From: Heyndrickxia oleronia
Lineage (GTDB): Bacteria > Bacillota > Bacilli > Bacillales > Bacillaceae_C
DNA length: 64,000 nt
Assembly (NCBI RefSeq): GCF_017809215.1
Contig: NZ_CP065424.1
Coordinates: 4,435,509 to 4,499,508 of the forward strand
Direction of reading: 5' to 3'
A program made the position numbers and the translations under genes. Below, piece after piece: positions 35,760 through 45,274 of this stretch (within the stretch, counting starts at the first letter, position 1; every line of letters begins with the position of its first letter). The notes below the pieces were generated by a model. That model had not been told where the DNA came from. It did no database searches and saw only the letters and a list, made by a program, of their open reading frames with translations.

Positions 35760-37313
35760 ATGGATAAATTTGAAACGAAAGGACAGGAAGTTGATCCTTC
35801 AAAACCAGAAACCATTCCTAAATTTATCGATGAATTACCCATTCCACGGGTATTAAAACCAAAAATGAAGGCAAACGATAAACCTCATTATTATGAAATT
35901 GAAATGAAGGAGGCCAAGCATCAATTCCATAAACTTTTTCCACCTACAACCATATGGGGTTATAACGGAACTTATCCGGGTCCAACAATTAAGGTTCAGC
36001 GTAATCAAACCATAAAAGTAAAATGGATGAACCATCTACCAGAAAAACACTTTTTACCCATCGATCGATCACTCCATGGGGCAGCGGATTCACCAGATGT
36101 AAGAACTGTTGTTCATGTTCATGGAGCAAATGTCGCTTCAGAAAGTGATGGGCATCCGGAGGCATGGTTTACTACAAATTTTTCACAACGGGGTAGCACC
36201 TTTAAACAGAAAATCTATCAATATACAAATAATCAAAGATCTGCAACATTATGGTATCATGACCATGCAATTGGAATTACCAGACTAAACGTTTATGCAG
36301 GATTAGCGGGTTTTTTCTTAATCCATGATCCTAGGGAAGATAATTTACAGTTGCCGAAAGGAAAATATGATATTCCGCTAATGATCCAAGATAAATCTTT
36401 CCAAGCAGATGGAGCTTTATTTTACCCTGAAAATACGAATCCTCCTGTATCAATTAACCCTTCAGTAGTACCAGCATTTAATGGCAATACCATTGTAGTA
36501 AACGGTAAAATTTGGCCATATCTACGAGTAGAACCACGAAAATACCGTTTTAGACTATTAAACGCCTCCAATACCAATGCCTATACATTAAGGTTCGACA
36601 ATGATCACCCGTTTTATCAAATTAGTACTGATGGAGGACTTCTGTCCAAACCTGTTGAACTTAACTCACTTCCATTGGAGCCTGCTGAACGCTCAGATAT
36701 TATCATTGACTTTACCAATTTAAAAGGTGAAACATTCATACTACGAAACACCAATGATGACGGGGATTTAAGTATAATTATGCAATTTAAAGTAAATCTC
36801 CCCCTTTCAGAGAAAGATACAAGTGATATTCCAAATTTTCTATGTTCAGATCATTCATTTGATATTAGTTCAGTTCAAAGAAATAGATTATTAACTTTAA
36901 GTGCTTCAACTGATCATTTTAACAGGCCAATGCTTCTACTAGATCATCGTATGTGGGATGATCCTGTTACGGAGAAACCCGTTCTTAACAGTGTTGAAAT
37001 TTGGAAGTTCATTAATTTAACACCTTTTCCACATCCGATTCATGTCCATTTGGTTCAATTTAAATTAATAAATCGGAGACCTTTTGACATCGACCGTTTT
37101 AATCAGGATGGATTCATTCAATATACCGGTCCTGCTAGAGAGCCTGAACTTTATGAAAGAGGTTGGAAGGATACTATAAAGGTAGAACCTGGTACGGTTA
37201 CAAGTATTATTATGAGATTTGAAAATCATATCGGTGATTATGTTTGGCATTGTCATATATTGGAACATGAAGATCATGATATGATGAGGCCAATTAAAGT
37301 AATCAAGGAATAG
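35760..37313 (+). CDS. cotA: Spore coat laccase (multicopper oxidase)
   Basis: A 517-residue three-domain multicopper oxidase matching CotA of Bacillus in length and sequence. It oxidises phenolic substrates and bilirubin with reduction of O2 to water, and gives the spore its pigment. Copper-site motifs are HVHG (119-121), WYHDH (165-169), HPIHVHL near residue 422, and the C-terminal WHCHILEHEDHDMM with Cys498, His503 and Met508 at the type 1 site. There is no signal peptide, as for coat proteins assembled in the mother cell. AAGGAGGAGTTTTTA precedes the ATG. A terminator follows directly, so it is monocistronic. Confidence 0.95.
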   Translation: MDKFETKGQEVDPSKPETIPKFIDELPIPRVLKPKMKANDKPHYYEIEMKEAKHQFHKLFPPTTIWGYNGTYPGPTIKVQRNQTIKVKWMNHLPEKHFLPIDRSLHGAADSPDVRTVVHVHGANVASESDGHPEAWFTTNFSQRGSTFKQKIYQYTNNQRSATLWYHDHAIGITRLNVYAGLAGFFLIHDPREDNLQLPKGKYDIPLMIQDKSFQADGALFYPENTNPPVSINPSVVPAFNGNTIVVNGKIWPYLRVEPRKYRFRLLNASNTNAYTLRFDNDHPFYQISTDGGLLSKPVELNSLPLEPAERSDIIIDFTNLKGETFILRNTNDDGDLSIIMQFKVNLPLSEKDTSDIPNFLCSDHSFDISSVQRNRLLTLSASTDHFNRPMLLLDHRMWDDPVTEKPVLNSVEIWKFINLTPFPHPIHVHLVQFKLINRRPFDIDRFNQDGFIQYTGPAREPELYERGWKDTIKVEPGTVTSIIMRFENHIGDYVWHCHILEHEDHDMMRPIKVIKE

Positions 37314-37321
37314 AATAGTTC

Positions 37322-37372
37322 ATCCTCCATCGAAGAGAATAGATTGACTCCTTGATAGAGGATTTTTTTTTT
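37322..37372 (+). terminator. Rho-independent terminator of cotA
   Basis: ATCCTC with ATCGAAG pairs with CTTGAT and GAGGAT (to 37363) around a loop, followed by nine or ten T residues. Confidence 0.8.
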
Positions 37373-37546
37373 GACATTTTGTCGAAAAATAGTTATTTAT
37401 TCAATAAATTATCAACTGTGACTTATTGATTAAAATGGATGTATTTGTTATATTTTAATGAATTCCGAATATTTTAAACTATCGAACAAGGAGGGTAGAT
37501 GTTTTAAATTAGTCTATTTTTTATTTAATAGGGAAGGAGTATAATC

Positions 37547-39622
37547 ATGAAAAATAAAGTTCTTTCAATTCTAATCTGGACCGTTATTTCAATTATCGGT
37601 GCAGTTGCTTTCGCCTTACTTGGATTAGCTAATGGAGAAACTATTTCCGCTGCTTGGCTGATTATTGCCGCTGTTTGTACATATGCTGTTGCATATCGCT
37701 TTTATAGTAAATTTATTGCTTATAAAATTTTTAAATTAAATGATAAAAGGGCAACTCCTGCAGAAGTAAATGATGATGGAAAGGATTATGTTCCTACAAA
37801 TAAATGGGTGCTATTCGGACACCACTTTGCTGCCATCGCTGGTGCAGGTCCACTCGTAGGTCCAATTTTAGCTGCACAAATGGGATATTTACCAGGTGCA
37901 CTTTGGATCATTATCGGTGTAGTTCTAGCTGGAGCTGTACAAGATGCAGTGATTCTAATGGGTTCTATGAGAAGGAATGGGAAATCACTCGGACAAATGG
38001 CCAAGGAAGAGGTCGGTCCTTTTGGTGGAATCATCGCCTCAATCGGAATTCTTGCGATTATGGTCATATTATTAGCAGTACTTGCACTGGTTGTAGTGAA
38101 AGCGCTCGCTGGTTCTCCTTGGGGTGTATTTACTATTGCTGCCACTATTCCTATTGCTATACTCATGGGAGTATACATGAGGTATATTCGACCAGGTAAG
38201 GTGCTCGAGGGATCAATTCTTGGATTTGTTTTATTACTATTAGCCCTATGGGGTGGTCAATACGTTGCTGAAAATCCTACATTAGCCGAAATGTTTACTT
38301 TTACAGGTGGACAATTAGCTATCATGATTGGAATTTATGGCTTCGTAGCTTCCATTCTACCTGTTTGGTTATTGCTCGCACCACGTGATTATTTAAGTTC
38401 CTTTTTAAAAATTGGTGTCATTTTTTTATTAGCAGCTGGAATTTTAATTGTCTTGCCAGAATTACACATGCCAAAAATTAGTCGCTTCATTGATGGGTCA
38501 GGTCCTGTATTTGCAGGTAACCTTTTTCCTTTCTTATTCATCACAATAGCCTGTGGTTCCGTTTCTGGTTTCCATGCGTTAGTTTCGTCGGGAACAACTC
38601 CAAAAATGATCGAAAAAGAATCTCATTCCCGATTTATTGGCTATGGAGGTATGCTGATGGAGTCAGGTGTCGCGATTATGGCTCTTATCGCTGCTTGTTC
38701 TCTACATCCTGGCTTATACTTTGCGATGAATTCACCTGCAGCGGTGATAGGTACAGAAGCATCACAAGCCGCCTCTGTCATTTCCACTTGGGGCTTCCAA
38801 GTTTCAGCGAGTGAAATAACGAATGCAGCAAAGGAAATTGGTGAAAGTACTATCATGTCTAGAACAGGCGGTGCACCAACATTAGCAGTAGGAATGGCTG
38901 AAATTTTCACTAGCTTTTTAGCCGGTGCTAAAGCCTTTTGGTATCACTTCGCCATATTGTTCGAAGCCTTATTCATCCTTACAACCATTGATGCTGGAAC
39001 GCGAATAGGCAGGTTCATGCTGCAAGACCTAGTAGGTAATTTCTATAAACCATTTGCAAAAACGAATAATTTAGTAGCAAATATTATCGCTTCTGCCATT
39101 ATTACCATTGGATGGGCTTATATCACCTACCAAGGGGCTATTGATCCTTTCGGGGGAATTAACTCCTTATGGGCATTATTCGGAATATCCAATCAAATGT
39201 TAGCGGCTATTGCTCTTGCAATTGCAACGACTATTATTATAAAAATGGGCAAAGCCCGCTATGCTTGGGTCACCATTATTCCATATGTGTTTCTAACAAT
39301 CACAACCTTGGTAGCAGCATGTATGAAGCTATTTTCCAAAGTTCCATCCATCGGGTTTTTCAGTCACGCTAAAATCTATCAGGATGGAATTGATGCAGGT
39401 AAAGTCATCGCTCCGGCTACCGATATGGAGGTCATGAAGCAAATTGTGTTTAATGATCGACTAGATGCTATATTAACAATTATCTTTATAGCAATCGTTC
39501 TTCTAATGGTTATCGCTTCGTTTAAAGTTTGGTACGATATATTAATTAAGAAGAAAAAGGCTAAATTACATGAAAGTCCTTTTGTCCCATCTAAATATCC
39601 AAACATTCCAATTGGAAGGTGA
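37547..39622 (+). CDS. cstA: CstA-family peptide/pyruvate transporter
   Basis: A 691-residue membrane protein with about 16-18 helices, matching carbon-starvation protein CstA in length (about 700). It has the family segments HHFAAIAGAGPLVGPILAAQ near residue 93, GAVQDAVIL near 130, and CGSVSGFHALVSSGTTPK near 340. The family imports peptides or pyruvate when preferred carbon is exhausted. AGGAG precedes the ATG. The downstream gene encodes the small YbdD-type partner, which is conserved next to cstA. A catabolite control (cre) site would be expected upstream, but none fits well in 37314-37546. Confidence 0.93.
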   Translation: MKNKVLSILIWTVISIIGAVAFALLGLANGETISAAWLIIAAVCTYAVAYRFYSKFIAYKIFKLNDKRATPAEVNDDGKDYVPTNKWVLFGHHFAAIAGAGPLVGPILAAQMGYLPGALWIIIGVVLAGAVQDAVILMGSMRRNGKSLGQMAKEEVGPFGGIIASIGILAIMVILLAVLALVVVKALAGSPWGVFTIAATIPIAILMGVYMRYIRPGKVLEGSILGFVLLLLALWGGQYVAENPTLAEMFTFTGGQLAIMIGIYGFVASILPVWLLLAPRDYLSSFLKIGVIFLLAAGILIVLPELHMPKISRFIDGSGPVFAGNLFPFLFITIACGSVSGFHALVSSGTTPKMIEKESHSRFIGYGGMLMESGVAIMALIAACSLHPGLYFAMNSPAAVIGTEASQAASVISTWGFQVSASEITNAAKEIGESTIMSRTGGAPTLAVGMAEIFTSFLAGAKAFWYHFAILFEALFILTTIDAGTRIGRFMLQDLVGNFYKPFAKTNNLVANIIASAIITIGWAYITYQGAIDPFGGINSLWALFGISNQMLAAIALAIATTIIIKMGKARYAWVTIIPYVFLTITTLVAACMKLFSKVPSIGFFSHAKIYQDGIDAGKVIAPATDMEVMKQIVFNDRLDAILTIIFIAIVLLMVIASFKVWYDILIKKKKAKLHESPFVPSKYPNIPIGR

Positions 39623-39627
39623 AGATA

Positions 39628-39822
39628 ATGAAAAAATTAAATCCCTTTTTCAGCAAGATTGGCTGCAATATCAAAACAATATTTGGATTACCTAATTACC
39701 AAATTTACGTAGAACATCGGAAGAGAAAGCATCCAGAAGAGCCGATCATGTCTGAAAAGGAATATTATATGTTTGCATTAAAGGAAAGATATGAGAGTGG
39801 AAAGGTAAACCGCTGTTGTTAA
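39628..39822 (+). CDS. YbdD/YjiX-family small protein
   Basis: A 64-residue protein of the YbdD family (DUF466): helical, basic, with the conserved GLPNYQIYVEHRKRKHPEEPIMSEKEY segment and a C-terminal cysteine pair. The family is found directly downstream of cstA-type transporters and is thought to modify their activity. The start is set at ATG 39628, with GGAAGGTG eight bases upstream; a GTG at 39619 overlapping the cstA stop is the alternative. It ends the cstA operon before a strong terminator. Confidence 0.88.
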   Translation: MKKLNPFFSKIGCNIKTIFGLPNYQIYVEHRKRKHPEEPIMSEKEYYMFALKERYESGKVNRCC

Positions 39823-39826
39823 ATAC

Positions 39827-39873
39827 GGTGCTGTCTATTAAGAGGATTCCTTTTAGTAGACAGCACCCTTTTT
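39827..39873. terminator. Bidirectional rho-independent terminator
   Basis: GGTGCTGTCTA (39827-39837) pairs perfectly with TAGACAGCACC (39857-39867), followed by TTTTT. It lies between the cstA operon and the convergent fetB gene, and its right arm reaches the fetB stop. Confidence 0.88.
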
Positions 39874-40630
39874 ATTCCCAGCCCTGAATATCCAATTGTT
39901 GCTCGCGATTAAATAGACCAGGGTAGATTAGAAAGCCAAGGATAATAGAAGTTAATGTAGCTGCGGTCATAATCAAAAATACAATAAGAAGTTGAAGACG
40001 AACGGCTTGAATAGGATCTGCCCCTGCAATAATTTGACCTGTCATCATCCCAGGAAGCTGAACAAGACCAATGGTTTTCTGGCTATCAATCGTTGGAATT
40101 AAGCTAGACCTTATCGATTGCTTTAGAATTGGATAAATCGATTGCTTTTGACTCCCACCAAGTGATAGTACCAAAAGCACTTCATCTTTCCTCATATCCA
40201 GCTCTCCTTTTAAACGATTCAAAAAGAGGCTAGCGATTACCATCGAATTACCAATAATCATTCCGCTGATAGAAATAATATATTGCGGAGTAGCAGGTAC
40301 AATATGTAGCAGTAATAAAAAGCCCTGTGTAATTGCTTCAACGATTAAGATTGTTAAGTAGACTTTCCAAAAAATATGTGGTAATCCCCGCCCCCGTTTT
40401 GCTGCATTACTACTTGCTACTAAAATCATTAATCCAATCATCACGATCATAACGAGGGGATTTTTAAAGCCAAATACCATTTTAAGTATATAGCCAATGA
40501 TCATTAACTGAATGGTTGCACGGACACTCGTTATTAGTAAGTCACGCCCAAGTCCTAGTTTAAATGCTGCGGATAGAAACAGTGCAATAATAACAAAACC
40601 AAAACTAAGTAAAATAGTGAGCAGGTTCAT
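39872..40630 (-). CDS. fetB: FetB-type metal export ABC permease
   Basis: A 252-residue membrane protein with about seven helices, of the UPF0014/FetB family. It has the family patterns RATIQLMIIGYIL near the N-terminus, GMIIGNSMVIASL in the middle and GLVQLPGMMTGQIIAGADP near residue 190. With FetA it forms an ABC exporter; in E. coli FetAB exports iron and protects against peroxide stress. The ATG overlaps the fetA stop by four bases, so translation is coupled. Confidence 0.9.
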   Translation of the reverse strand: MNLLTILLSFGFVIIALFLSAAFKLGLGRDLLITSVRATIQLMIIGYILKMVFGFKNPLVMIVMIGLMILVASSNAAKRGRGLPHIFWKVYLTILIVEAITQGFLLLLHIVPATPQYIISISGMIIGNSMVIASLFLNRLKGELDMRKDEVLLVLSLGGSQKQSIYPILKQSIRSSLIPTIDSQKTIGLVQLPGMMTGQIIAGADPIQAVRLQLLIVFLIMTAATLTSIILGFLIYPGLFNREQQLDIQGWE

Positions 40631-41358
40631 CTCATATTCCTCTTTAACTCTAAAAATTGTTGGGTTTGTCGTTCCCTTGGTGCTTCGAAAAGTTCATTCG
40701 TTGGTCCTGCTTCAATCAGTTTACCATCTAATACTAGCCATGTATGGTCCCCTACACGTTTCGCTTGATCAAGATCATGTGTAACCCATAGGATGGTTGT
40801 ACCATGTTCATGATTTAATTTTTTAATTAGCTCTTCCACTTCATGGGAAGAAATAGAATCTAAAGCGGAGGTGACTTCGTCAAGTAATAAAATAGAGGGA
40901 TCATTTACTAATGTCCTAGCTAGCGATAGCCGTTGCCGCTGTCCACCAGATAGCTCCTTCGCAGGACGATCAAGTAAATCCTCTGATAACCCAACGTACT
41001 CCATATATTTTTTCGGTTGCTCCAATGTTCGACCATGTAATTTTGCAGGGAGTATTAAATTATCTAAGGCACTTCCTTTAATGAGTGGAGCCGATTGAAA
41101 GGCAATCCCCACATAACATCTAAGCTTTTGTACATCCCATTCGCGAATCTCTTTCCCACGAATAAAAATTTCCCCTTCGGTTGGAGTACTTAATAAGTTG
41201 CATAATGACAATATAGTACTTTTTCCAGAACCAGATGGACCAATAATCGTCGTAATCGTACCCTTTTGTATCTTTCCATTGATTCCTTTTAATACCTGTA
41301 TGGTCTCATTTTTATTTTTAAACTCCTTACTTACATGTATGAACTCTAATTCTTCCAT
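40627..41358 (-). CDS. fetA: FetA-type metal export ABC ATPase
   Basis: A 243-residue ABC ATPase. Walker A is GPSGSGKST near residue 43, signature LSGGQRQRL near 140, and Walker B LLLDEVTSALD near 160. It precedes and overlaps fetB by four bases. AAGGAGGATAA precedes the ATG at 41358. The 52-bp minisatellite begins about 160 bases upstream, so the fetAB promoter lies in or between the array and the start codon. Function as an iron exporter is inferred from the partner permease. Confidence 0.87.
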   Translation of the reverse strand: MEELEFIHVSKEFKNKNETIQVLKGINGKIQKGTITTIIGPSGSGKSTILSLCNLLSTPTEGEIFIRGKEIREWDVQKLRCYVGIAFQSAPLIKGSALDNLILPAKLHGRTLEQPKKYMEYVGLSEDLLDRPAKELSGGQRQRLSLARTLVNDPSILLLDEVTSALDSISSHEVEELIKKLNHEHGTTILWVTHDLDQAKRVGDHTWLVLDGKLIEAGPTNELFEAPRERQTQQFLELKRNMR

Positions 41359-41516
41359 TTATCCTCCTTAGTGCCAGGCATCATTTATGCATATTAGAAT
41401 AAAATAGCCTGACACATATGAAGAGCTTACATTTTTATTCTGTCGTTTTCTTTTATTTATTTTCAATGTATTGTTCTCTCTTTGGTTACCGTGAATCGGC
41501 GGGTTTTCCCCTATTC

Positions 41517-42430
41517 ATGGATTCATTCGCTCTCTTTAGATACCGCAAAACGGCTTTTCTTTCTCTAGCGGGCACCTTTCTTCCTCTTTCGTTACCGCAA
41601 AACCGATTTTTCCTCTCGGGCGGGCACCTTTCTCCCTCTTTCGTTACCGCGAAACGTTTTTTTCCTCTCTGGCGGGCACCTTTCTTCCTCTTTCGTTACC
41701 GCGAAACCGATTTTTCCTCTCTGGCGGGCACCTTTCTTCCTCTTTCGTTACCGCGAAACCGATTTTTCCTCTCTAGTGGGCACCTTTCTCCCTCTTTCGT
41801 TACCGCTAAACCGGTTTTTCCTCTCTTGCGAGCACCTTTTTCCCTCTTTCGTTACCGCGAAACCGCTTTTCTCGCTCGGGCGGGCACCTTTCTCTCTCTT
41901 TGGTTACCGCGAAACTGCTTTTTCCTCTCTAGCGGGCACCTTTTTCCCTCTTTCGTTACCGCGAAACCGCTTTTTCCTCTCGGGCGGGCACCTTTCTCTC
42001 TCTTTGGTTACCACAAAACCTTTTTTTCCTCTCTAACGGGCACCTTTCTCCCTCTTTCGTTACCGCAAAACCGCTTTTTCCTCTCGGGCGGGCACCTTTC
42101 TCTCTCTTTGGTTACCGCGAAACCACTTTTTCCTCTCGGGCGGGCACCTTTTTCCCTCTTTGGTTATCACGAAACCGCTTTTTCCTCTCGGGCGGGCACC
42201 TTTTTCCCTCTTTCGTTACCGCGAAACCGTTTTTTCCTCTCGGGCGGGCATCTTTCTCTCTCTTTGGTTACCGCAAAACCGCTTTTTCCTCTCTAGCGGG
42301 CACCTTTCTCTCTCTTTGGTTACCGCGAAACGGTTTTTTCCTCTCTAGCGGGCACCTTTTTCCCTCTTTCGTTACCGCGAAACCGCTTTTCTCGCTCGGG
42401 CGGGCACCTTTCTCTCTCTTTGGTTACCCA
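41517..42430. repeat. 52-bp minisatellite array, 17 units
   Basis: The landmark CGGGCACC (variants TGGGCACC, CGAGCACC, CGGGCATC) recurs at 41569, 41621, 41673, 41725, 41777, 41829 and so on to 42401: seventeen times, each exactly 52 bases apart. Every unit contains CTCTTTCGTTACCGCGAAAC (TTTCG and CGAAA form a small inverted repeat) and a T-rich TTTTTCCTCT segment. Variation is mostly at TCTCCCTC/TCTCTCTC, TTCG/TTGG and CGGGC/CTAGC. The edges at about 41480-41560 are degenerate. The units are GC-richer than the surrounding DNA, and there is no spacer as in CRISPR. Open frames of up to 292 codons inside are by-products of the repeat. Confidence 0.93.
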
Positions 42431-42498
42431 ACACTCAACTTTAATGAGGCAATATCTAATTCTCTAAAAAAACCATCATGCCTATCACTTAAAGTGCC

Positions 42499-43539
42499 TT
42501 ATAGAAATTTTACACAAACTGGATCAGGTACTTTTATATCTGATTGTAGCAGCGTTAATTTTCCAGTCGCTGAATCTCTTTTAAATAGAACAAGATTACT
42601 GGAATTTTGATTGGATGCAATGAGATAGTTTTCTGTTGGATCCAATACAAAATCTCTTGGCCAATTACCTTCTGTTAAAGTATGTTCGATAAATGTTAAT
42701 TCACCTGTCTCTTGGTTCACACCGTATACGGCAATGCTATCATGTCCACGATTGGCAGCGTAGACAAAATGGCCATCTGAAGAAATATGAATCGCACTAC
42801 CTTGACTATTTTCAGTAAAATCACTTGGAAGCGTTGAGATATATTGAATTATTTGGAAACTTCCATCCATATTATTATATTGTAAGGCAACGACCTCTGA
42901 ACTCATTTCTGTCATTAGATATGCATAATCCCCATTTGGGTGAAAGGTTAAATGTCTAGGTCCACAGCCAGGTTTTAATGATAGTTTATTGGCTAATTTT
43001 AATTGGCCATTAACGACTTCATAAGTAATGAGCTGATCAATTCCTAAATCAACGACCGCAACATATTTTTCATCTGGAGTAAATCCAGCATAATGAACAT
43101 GTGGCTTTTCTTGTCTTTCTTTATCCGGTCCTGATCCTTCATGCTGGATGATAGATGATACTGGTTCAAGGCTTCCATTACTAGTCGTTAAATAGGCTTC
43201 AACTGTTCCCCTATGATAGTTCGCTGTTACAACCGTCTTATTTTTGCTATCCACACTTATGTGACAAGGCGATGCACCTGGTGATAGTTCTCTATTTAAT
43301 TCCTCTAACTCCCCATTATTCTTAATAGAGAAAGAAGCAGCACCACCTTGTTCTCCCTCTTTTACAACCGAATAAAGATATTGCTTATCCTGACTAACTG
43401 TTACATATGTTGGGTTATCTAATGATGCTGCTAGCTTTACCCCTTGAATTCTAGCTTCCTCAGTATCCAATGAAAAAGTATAGATTCCTTCGCTTTCTCC
43501 TTTTGTATATGTTCCTATAAATCCAGTGAAATTTGCCAT
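42499..43539 (-). CDS. pgl: Lactonase family protein (6-phosphogluconolactonase, YkgB-type)
   Basis: A 346-residue seven-bladed beta-propeller of the lactonase/Pgl family. It has GTYTKGESEGIYTFSLD at the N-terminus and the repeated blade pattern, including SPCHISVD, GPRHLTFHPNGDYAYLMTE near residue 200 and GNWPRDFVLDPTENYLIASNQ near 305. These contain the conserved Glu, Arg and His residues of the active site. The family hydrolyses 6-phosphogluconolactone in the oxidative pentose phosphate pathway. AAGGAGAGATTATGCA precedes the ATG. It is monocistronic, on the same strand as fetAB but separated from it by the minisatellite. Confidence 0.88.
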   Translation of the reverse strand: MANFTGFIGTYTKGESEGIYTFSLDTEEARIQGVKLAASLDNPTYVTVSQDKQYLYSVVKEGEQGGAASFSIKNNGELEELNRELSPGASPCHISVDSKNKTVVTANYHRGTVEAYLTTSNGSLEPVSSIIQHEGSGPDKERQEKPHVHYAGFTPDEKYVAVVDLGIDQLITYEVVNGQLKLANKLSLKPGCGPRHLTFHPNGDYAYLMTEMSSEVVALQYNNMDGSFQIIQYISTLPSDFTENSQGSAIHISSDGHFVYAANRGHDSIAVYGVNQETGELTFIEHTLTEGNWPRDFVLDPTENYLIASNQNSSNLVLFKRDSATGKLTLLQSDIKVPDPVCVKFL

Positions 43540-43770
43540 TGCATAATCTCTCCTTTTAAATGTTTATTAGGCTAAAATGGTTATCCTAAATATACCATAT
43601 TGCATTTCGAAAGAAGAAAAGGAACGCTTTTTATCACAGATAAAAGAATGTTTGGATACCTACAATGAAATCATTCCGGCTTTTCCACTTTGTCTAATAT
43701 GTGATATAACCAAATTTCGAAACATAAAAAAGAAACATATATAGAAAAGAGACTCCACCCAAAGGGTTCC

Positions 43771-44439
43771 TCATTCATTTAAATAACCATTCTTCATTAT
43801 TTTCCAACCAAACCAAATGCTCCATAAATAGGGCGGTGCCGAAGTCAAAGGAATAAGAATATACCCCATATTAAAGGATAAGAACGTTAATAAAATTCCA
43901 ATCACACCTATTAATCCGGAAAAAAAGGCTCCTTTTGTAAATAAGCTTGGCAAATCAGTATGGGTTTGTTTAAGACTCCATCCATATAAACAAATTCCTA
44001 GCCAACTACACATAACAGCAAAATATCCAGCTAACAATCCAAGAGAGAAAATGGCCTGCCATAACTCGAGAAGAACCCTATTCCTACCTTTAATAAACTC
44101 TTCTCCTAAAATTGGTAAAGCTGTTAGCTCAGCAGCTAGGATAAATATCCACAGGCTTAAGGAAACAAAAAATAAACAAGAGCCTAATTTAGCCGACTTG
44201 CTTCGATTTGCAAAAAAATGTTCACTTCCTGCCAAACCGATTAACCATAAGGAAGTGGCAATAAGCATTAAAATATGGTCCCACATCCAGAAATCGGCAT
44301 CGCTAAATCCCTGAAATGCAGTCTTCCCATCATAAGGATTAACTAATGGTGGATGGAGTAGCGTAGCAATTAGCATAAGTATTGCACCTATAATAATGGA
44401 TGTCCCAGTTAAATAATTACTAAAATTTCTACTAGACAT
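43771..44439 (-). CDS. Six-helix membrane protein of unknown function
   Basis: A 222-residue membrane protein. The start is placed at ATG 44439, six bases after GGGAGG; an in-frame ATG at 44484 lies upstream of that site. There are six hydrophobic segments, and short loops with HPPLVNPYDGKTAFQGFSDADFW after helix 1. No transporter or enzyme motif is recognised. It is transcribed alone. A weak hairpin near 43745-43770 may end the transcript. Confidence 0.7.
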   Translation of the reverse strand: MSSRNFSNYLTGTSIIIGAILMLIATLLHPPLVNPYDGKTAFQGFSDADFWMWDHILMLIATSLWLIGLAGSEHFFANRSKSAKLGSCLFFVSLSLWIFILAAELTALPILGEEFIKGRNRVLLELWQAIFSLGLLAGYFAVMCSWLGICLYGWSLKQTHTDLPSLFTKGAFFSGLIGVIGILLTFLSFNMGYILIPLTSAPPYLWSIWFGWKIMKNGYLNE

Positions 44440-44607
44440 GACTATCCTCCCAGAAACAACCTTCTTCTTCTCAGCATTCCCCAATCTCTAAGTAACCATA
44501 GCCTATCCTTTTATTTTAAAGTTCTTAAAAAAAATTGGACTACGCCAAAATGATTGATTGTCAAAAAAACGGGGTATATAGAAATACAAACTAATAACTA
44601 AATATGC

Positions 44608-44740
44608 CTACTACCTGCTTTTACATTCAATAAAGGTCCCGCGGTTCTTTATAAGCTCCATAAATTGCAGGGCTTTTACGAACTTCAACCTATTTTTATT
44701 AGTTACAACTTTACCTAAGTAACAGCAATGTTTGAGAAAG
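44608..44740 (+). repeat. Dispersed intergenic repeat, copy D
   Basis: About 133 bases: CTACTACCTGCTTTTAC, GGTCCCGCGGTTCTTTATAAG, then CTTCAACCTATTTTTATTAG, then TTTACCTAAGTAACAGCAATG and TTTGAGAAAG. It matches copies F and H in the central and 3' blocks. It sits upstream of the universal stress protein gene. Confidence 0.75.
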
Positions 44741-44770
44741 AAAAATGATTAAAAAGGCTAGGTGTATATT

Positions 44771-45196
44771 ATGCTATATTCAAAAATATTAATACCTTAT
44801 AATAATACGGATCTATCAAACAAAGCTTTAGAAACGGTTAAAAATTTCGCAAAAGTGAATCCGAATGCCGAAATAGATCTTTTGTTTGCCAACCAAGTTC
44901 CTATTCCCACGTATCCAGGGGGCATAATGATTCAAGAATCCCAAGATAAGTTCAATGAGTTTGCTGATGAAACTCTAGAAAATGCAGTTAACTATTTAGC
45001 TGACCTTAAAAACCCCATCCATAAATATATTGTTGATAGTCAACCAATTACAGCAATCCTAAATCATGTAGAGACAAATAAGAACGATCTAATTATTATG
45101 GGAAACAGAGGATTAAGAGGAATTAAAGAGTTTTTAGAGAGTGTAAGTCATGTCGTCGTTCAAAAATCTCCTGTACCAGTTTTACTCGTAAAATAA
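44771..45196 (+). CDS. Universal stress protein family (UspA)
   Basis: A 141-residue UspA-fold protein. It begins MLYSKILIPYNNTDLSNKAL and carries the ATP-binding signature near the C-terminus (MGNRGLRGIKEFLESVSHVV, the G-2X-G-9X-S pattern). ATG 44771 is preferred over GTG 44762 because AGGTG is six bases upstream and the usual Usp N-terminus then follows. The function of Usp proteins is not enzymatic in a defined way; they are linked to stress survival. It is monocistronic, with a stem-loop after the stop. Confidence 0.88.
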   Translation: MLYSKILIPYNNTDLSNKALETVKNFAKVNPNAEIDLLFANQVPIPTYPGGIMIQESQDKFNEFADETLENAVNYLADLKNPIHKYIVDSQPITAILNHVETNKNDLIIMGNRGLRGIKEFLESVSHVVVQKSPVPVLLVK

Positions 45197-45216
45197 TACC
45201 TTATTTCATTCTAAGC

Positions 45217-45246
45217 GGGGCTATCCCAACATTTTCAGATAGCCCC
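45217..45246 (+). terminator. Stem-loop after the uspA-like gene
   Basis: GGGGCTATC pairs perfectly with GATAGCCCC around a 12-base loop, but no T run follows. It may be a weak or bidirectional terminator. Confidence 0.5.
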
Positions 45247-45274
45247 AACTATGTTATTTCAATCTAATTATTGC

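Noticed and set aside
41418..42348. Long open frames (up to 292 codons) across the minisatellite
   Set aside because: They are a by-product of a 52-bp tandem repeat that has few stops. The protein would be cyclic low-complexity sequence, no ribosome binding site is present, and the period is not a multiple of three.
41517..42430. CRISPR array
   Set aside because: The units are contiguous with no unique spacers, the period is 52 bases of repeat only, and no cas genes are nearby.
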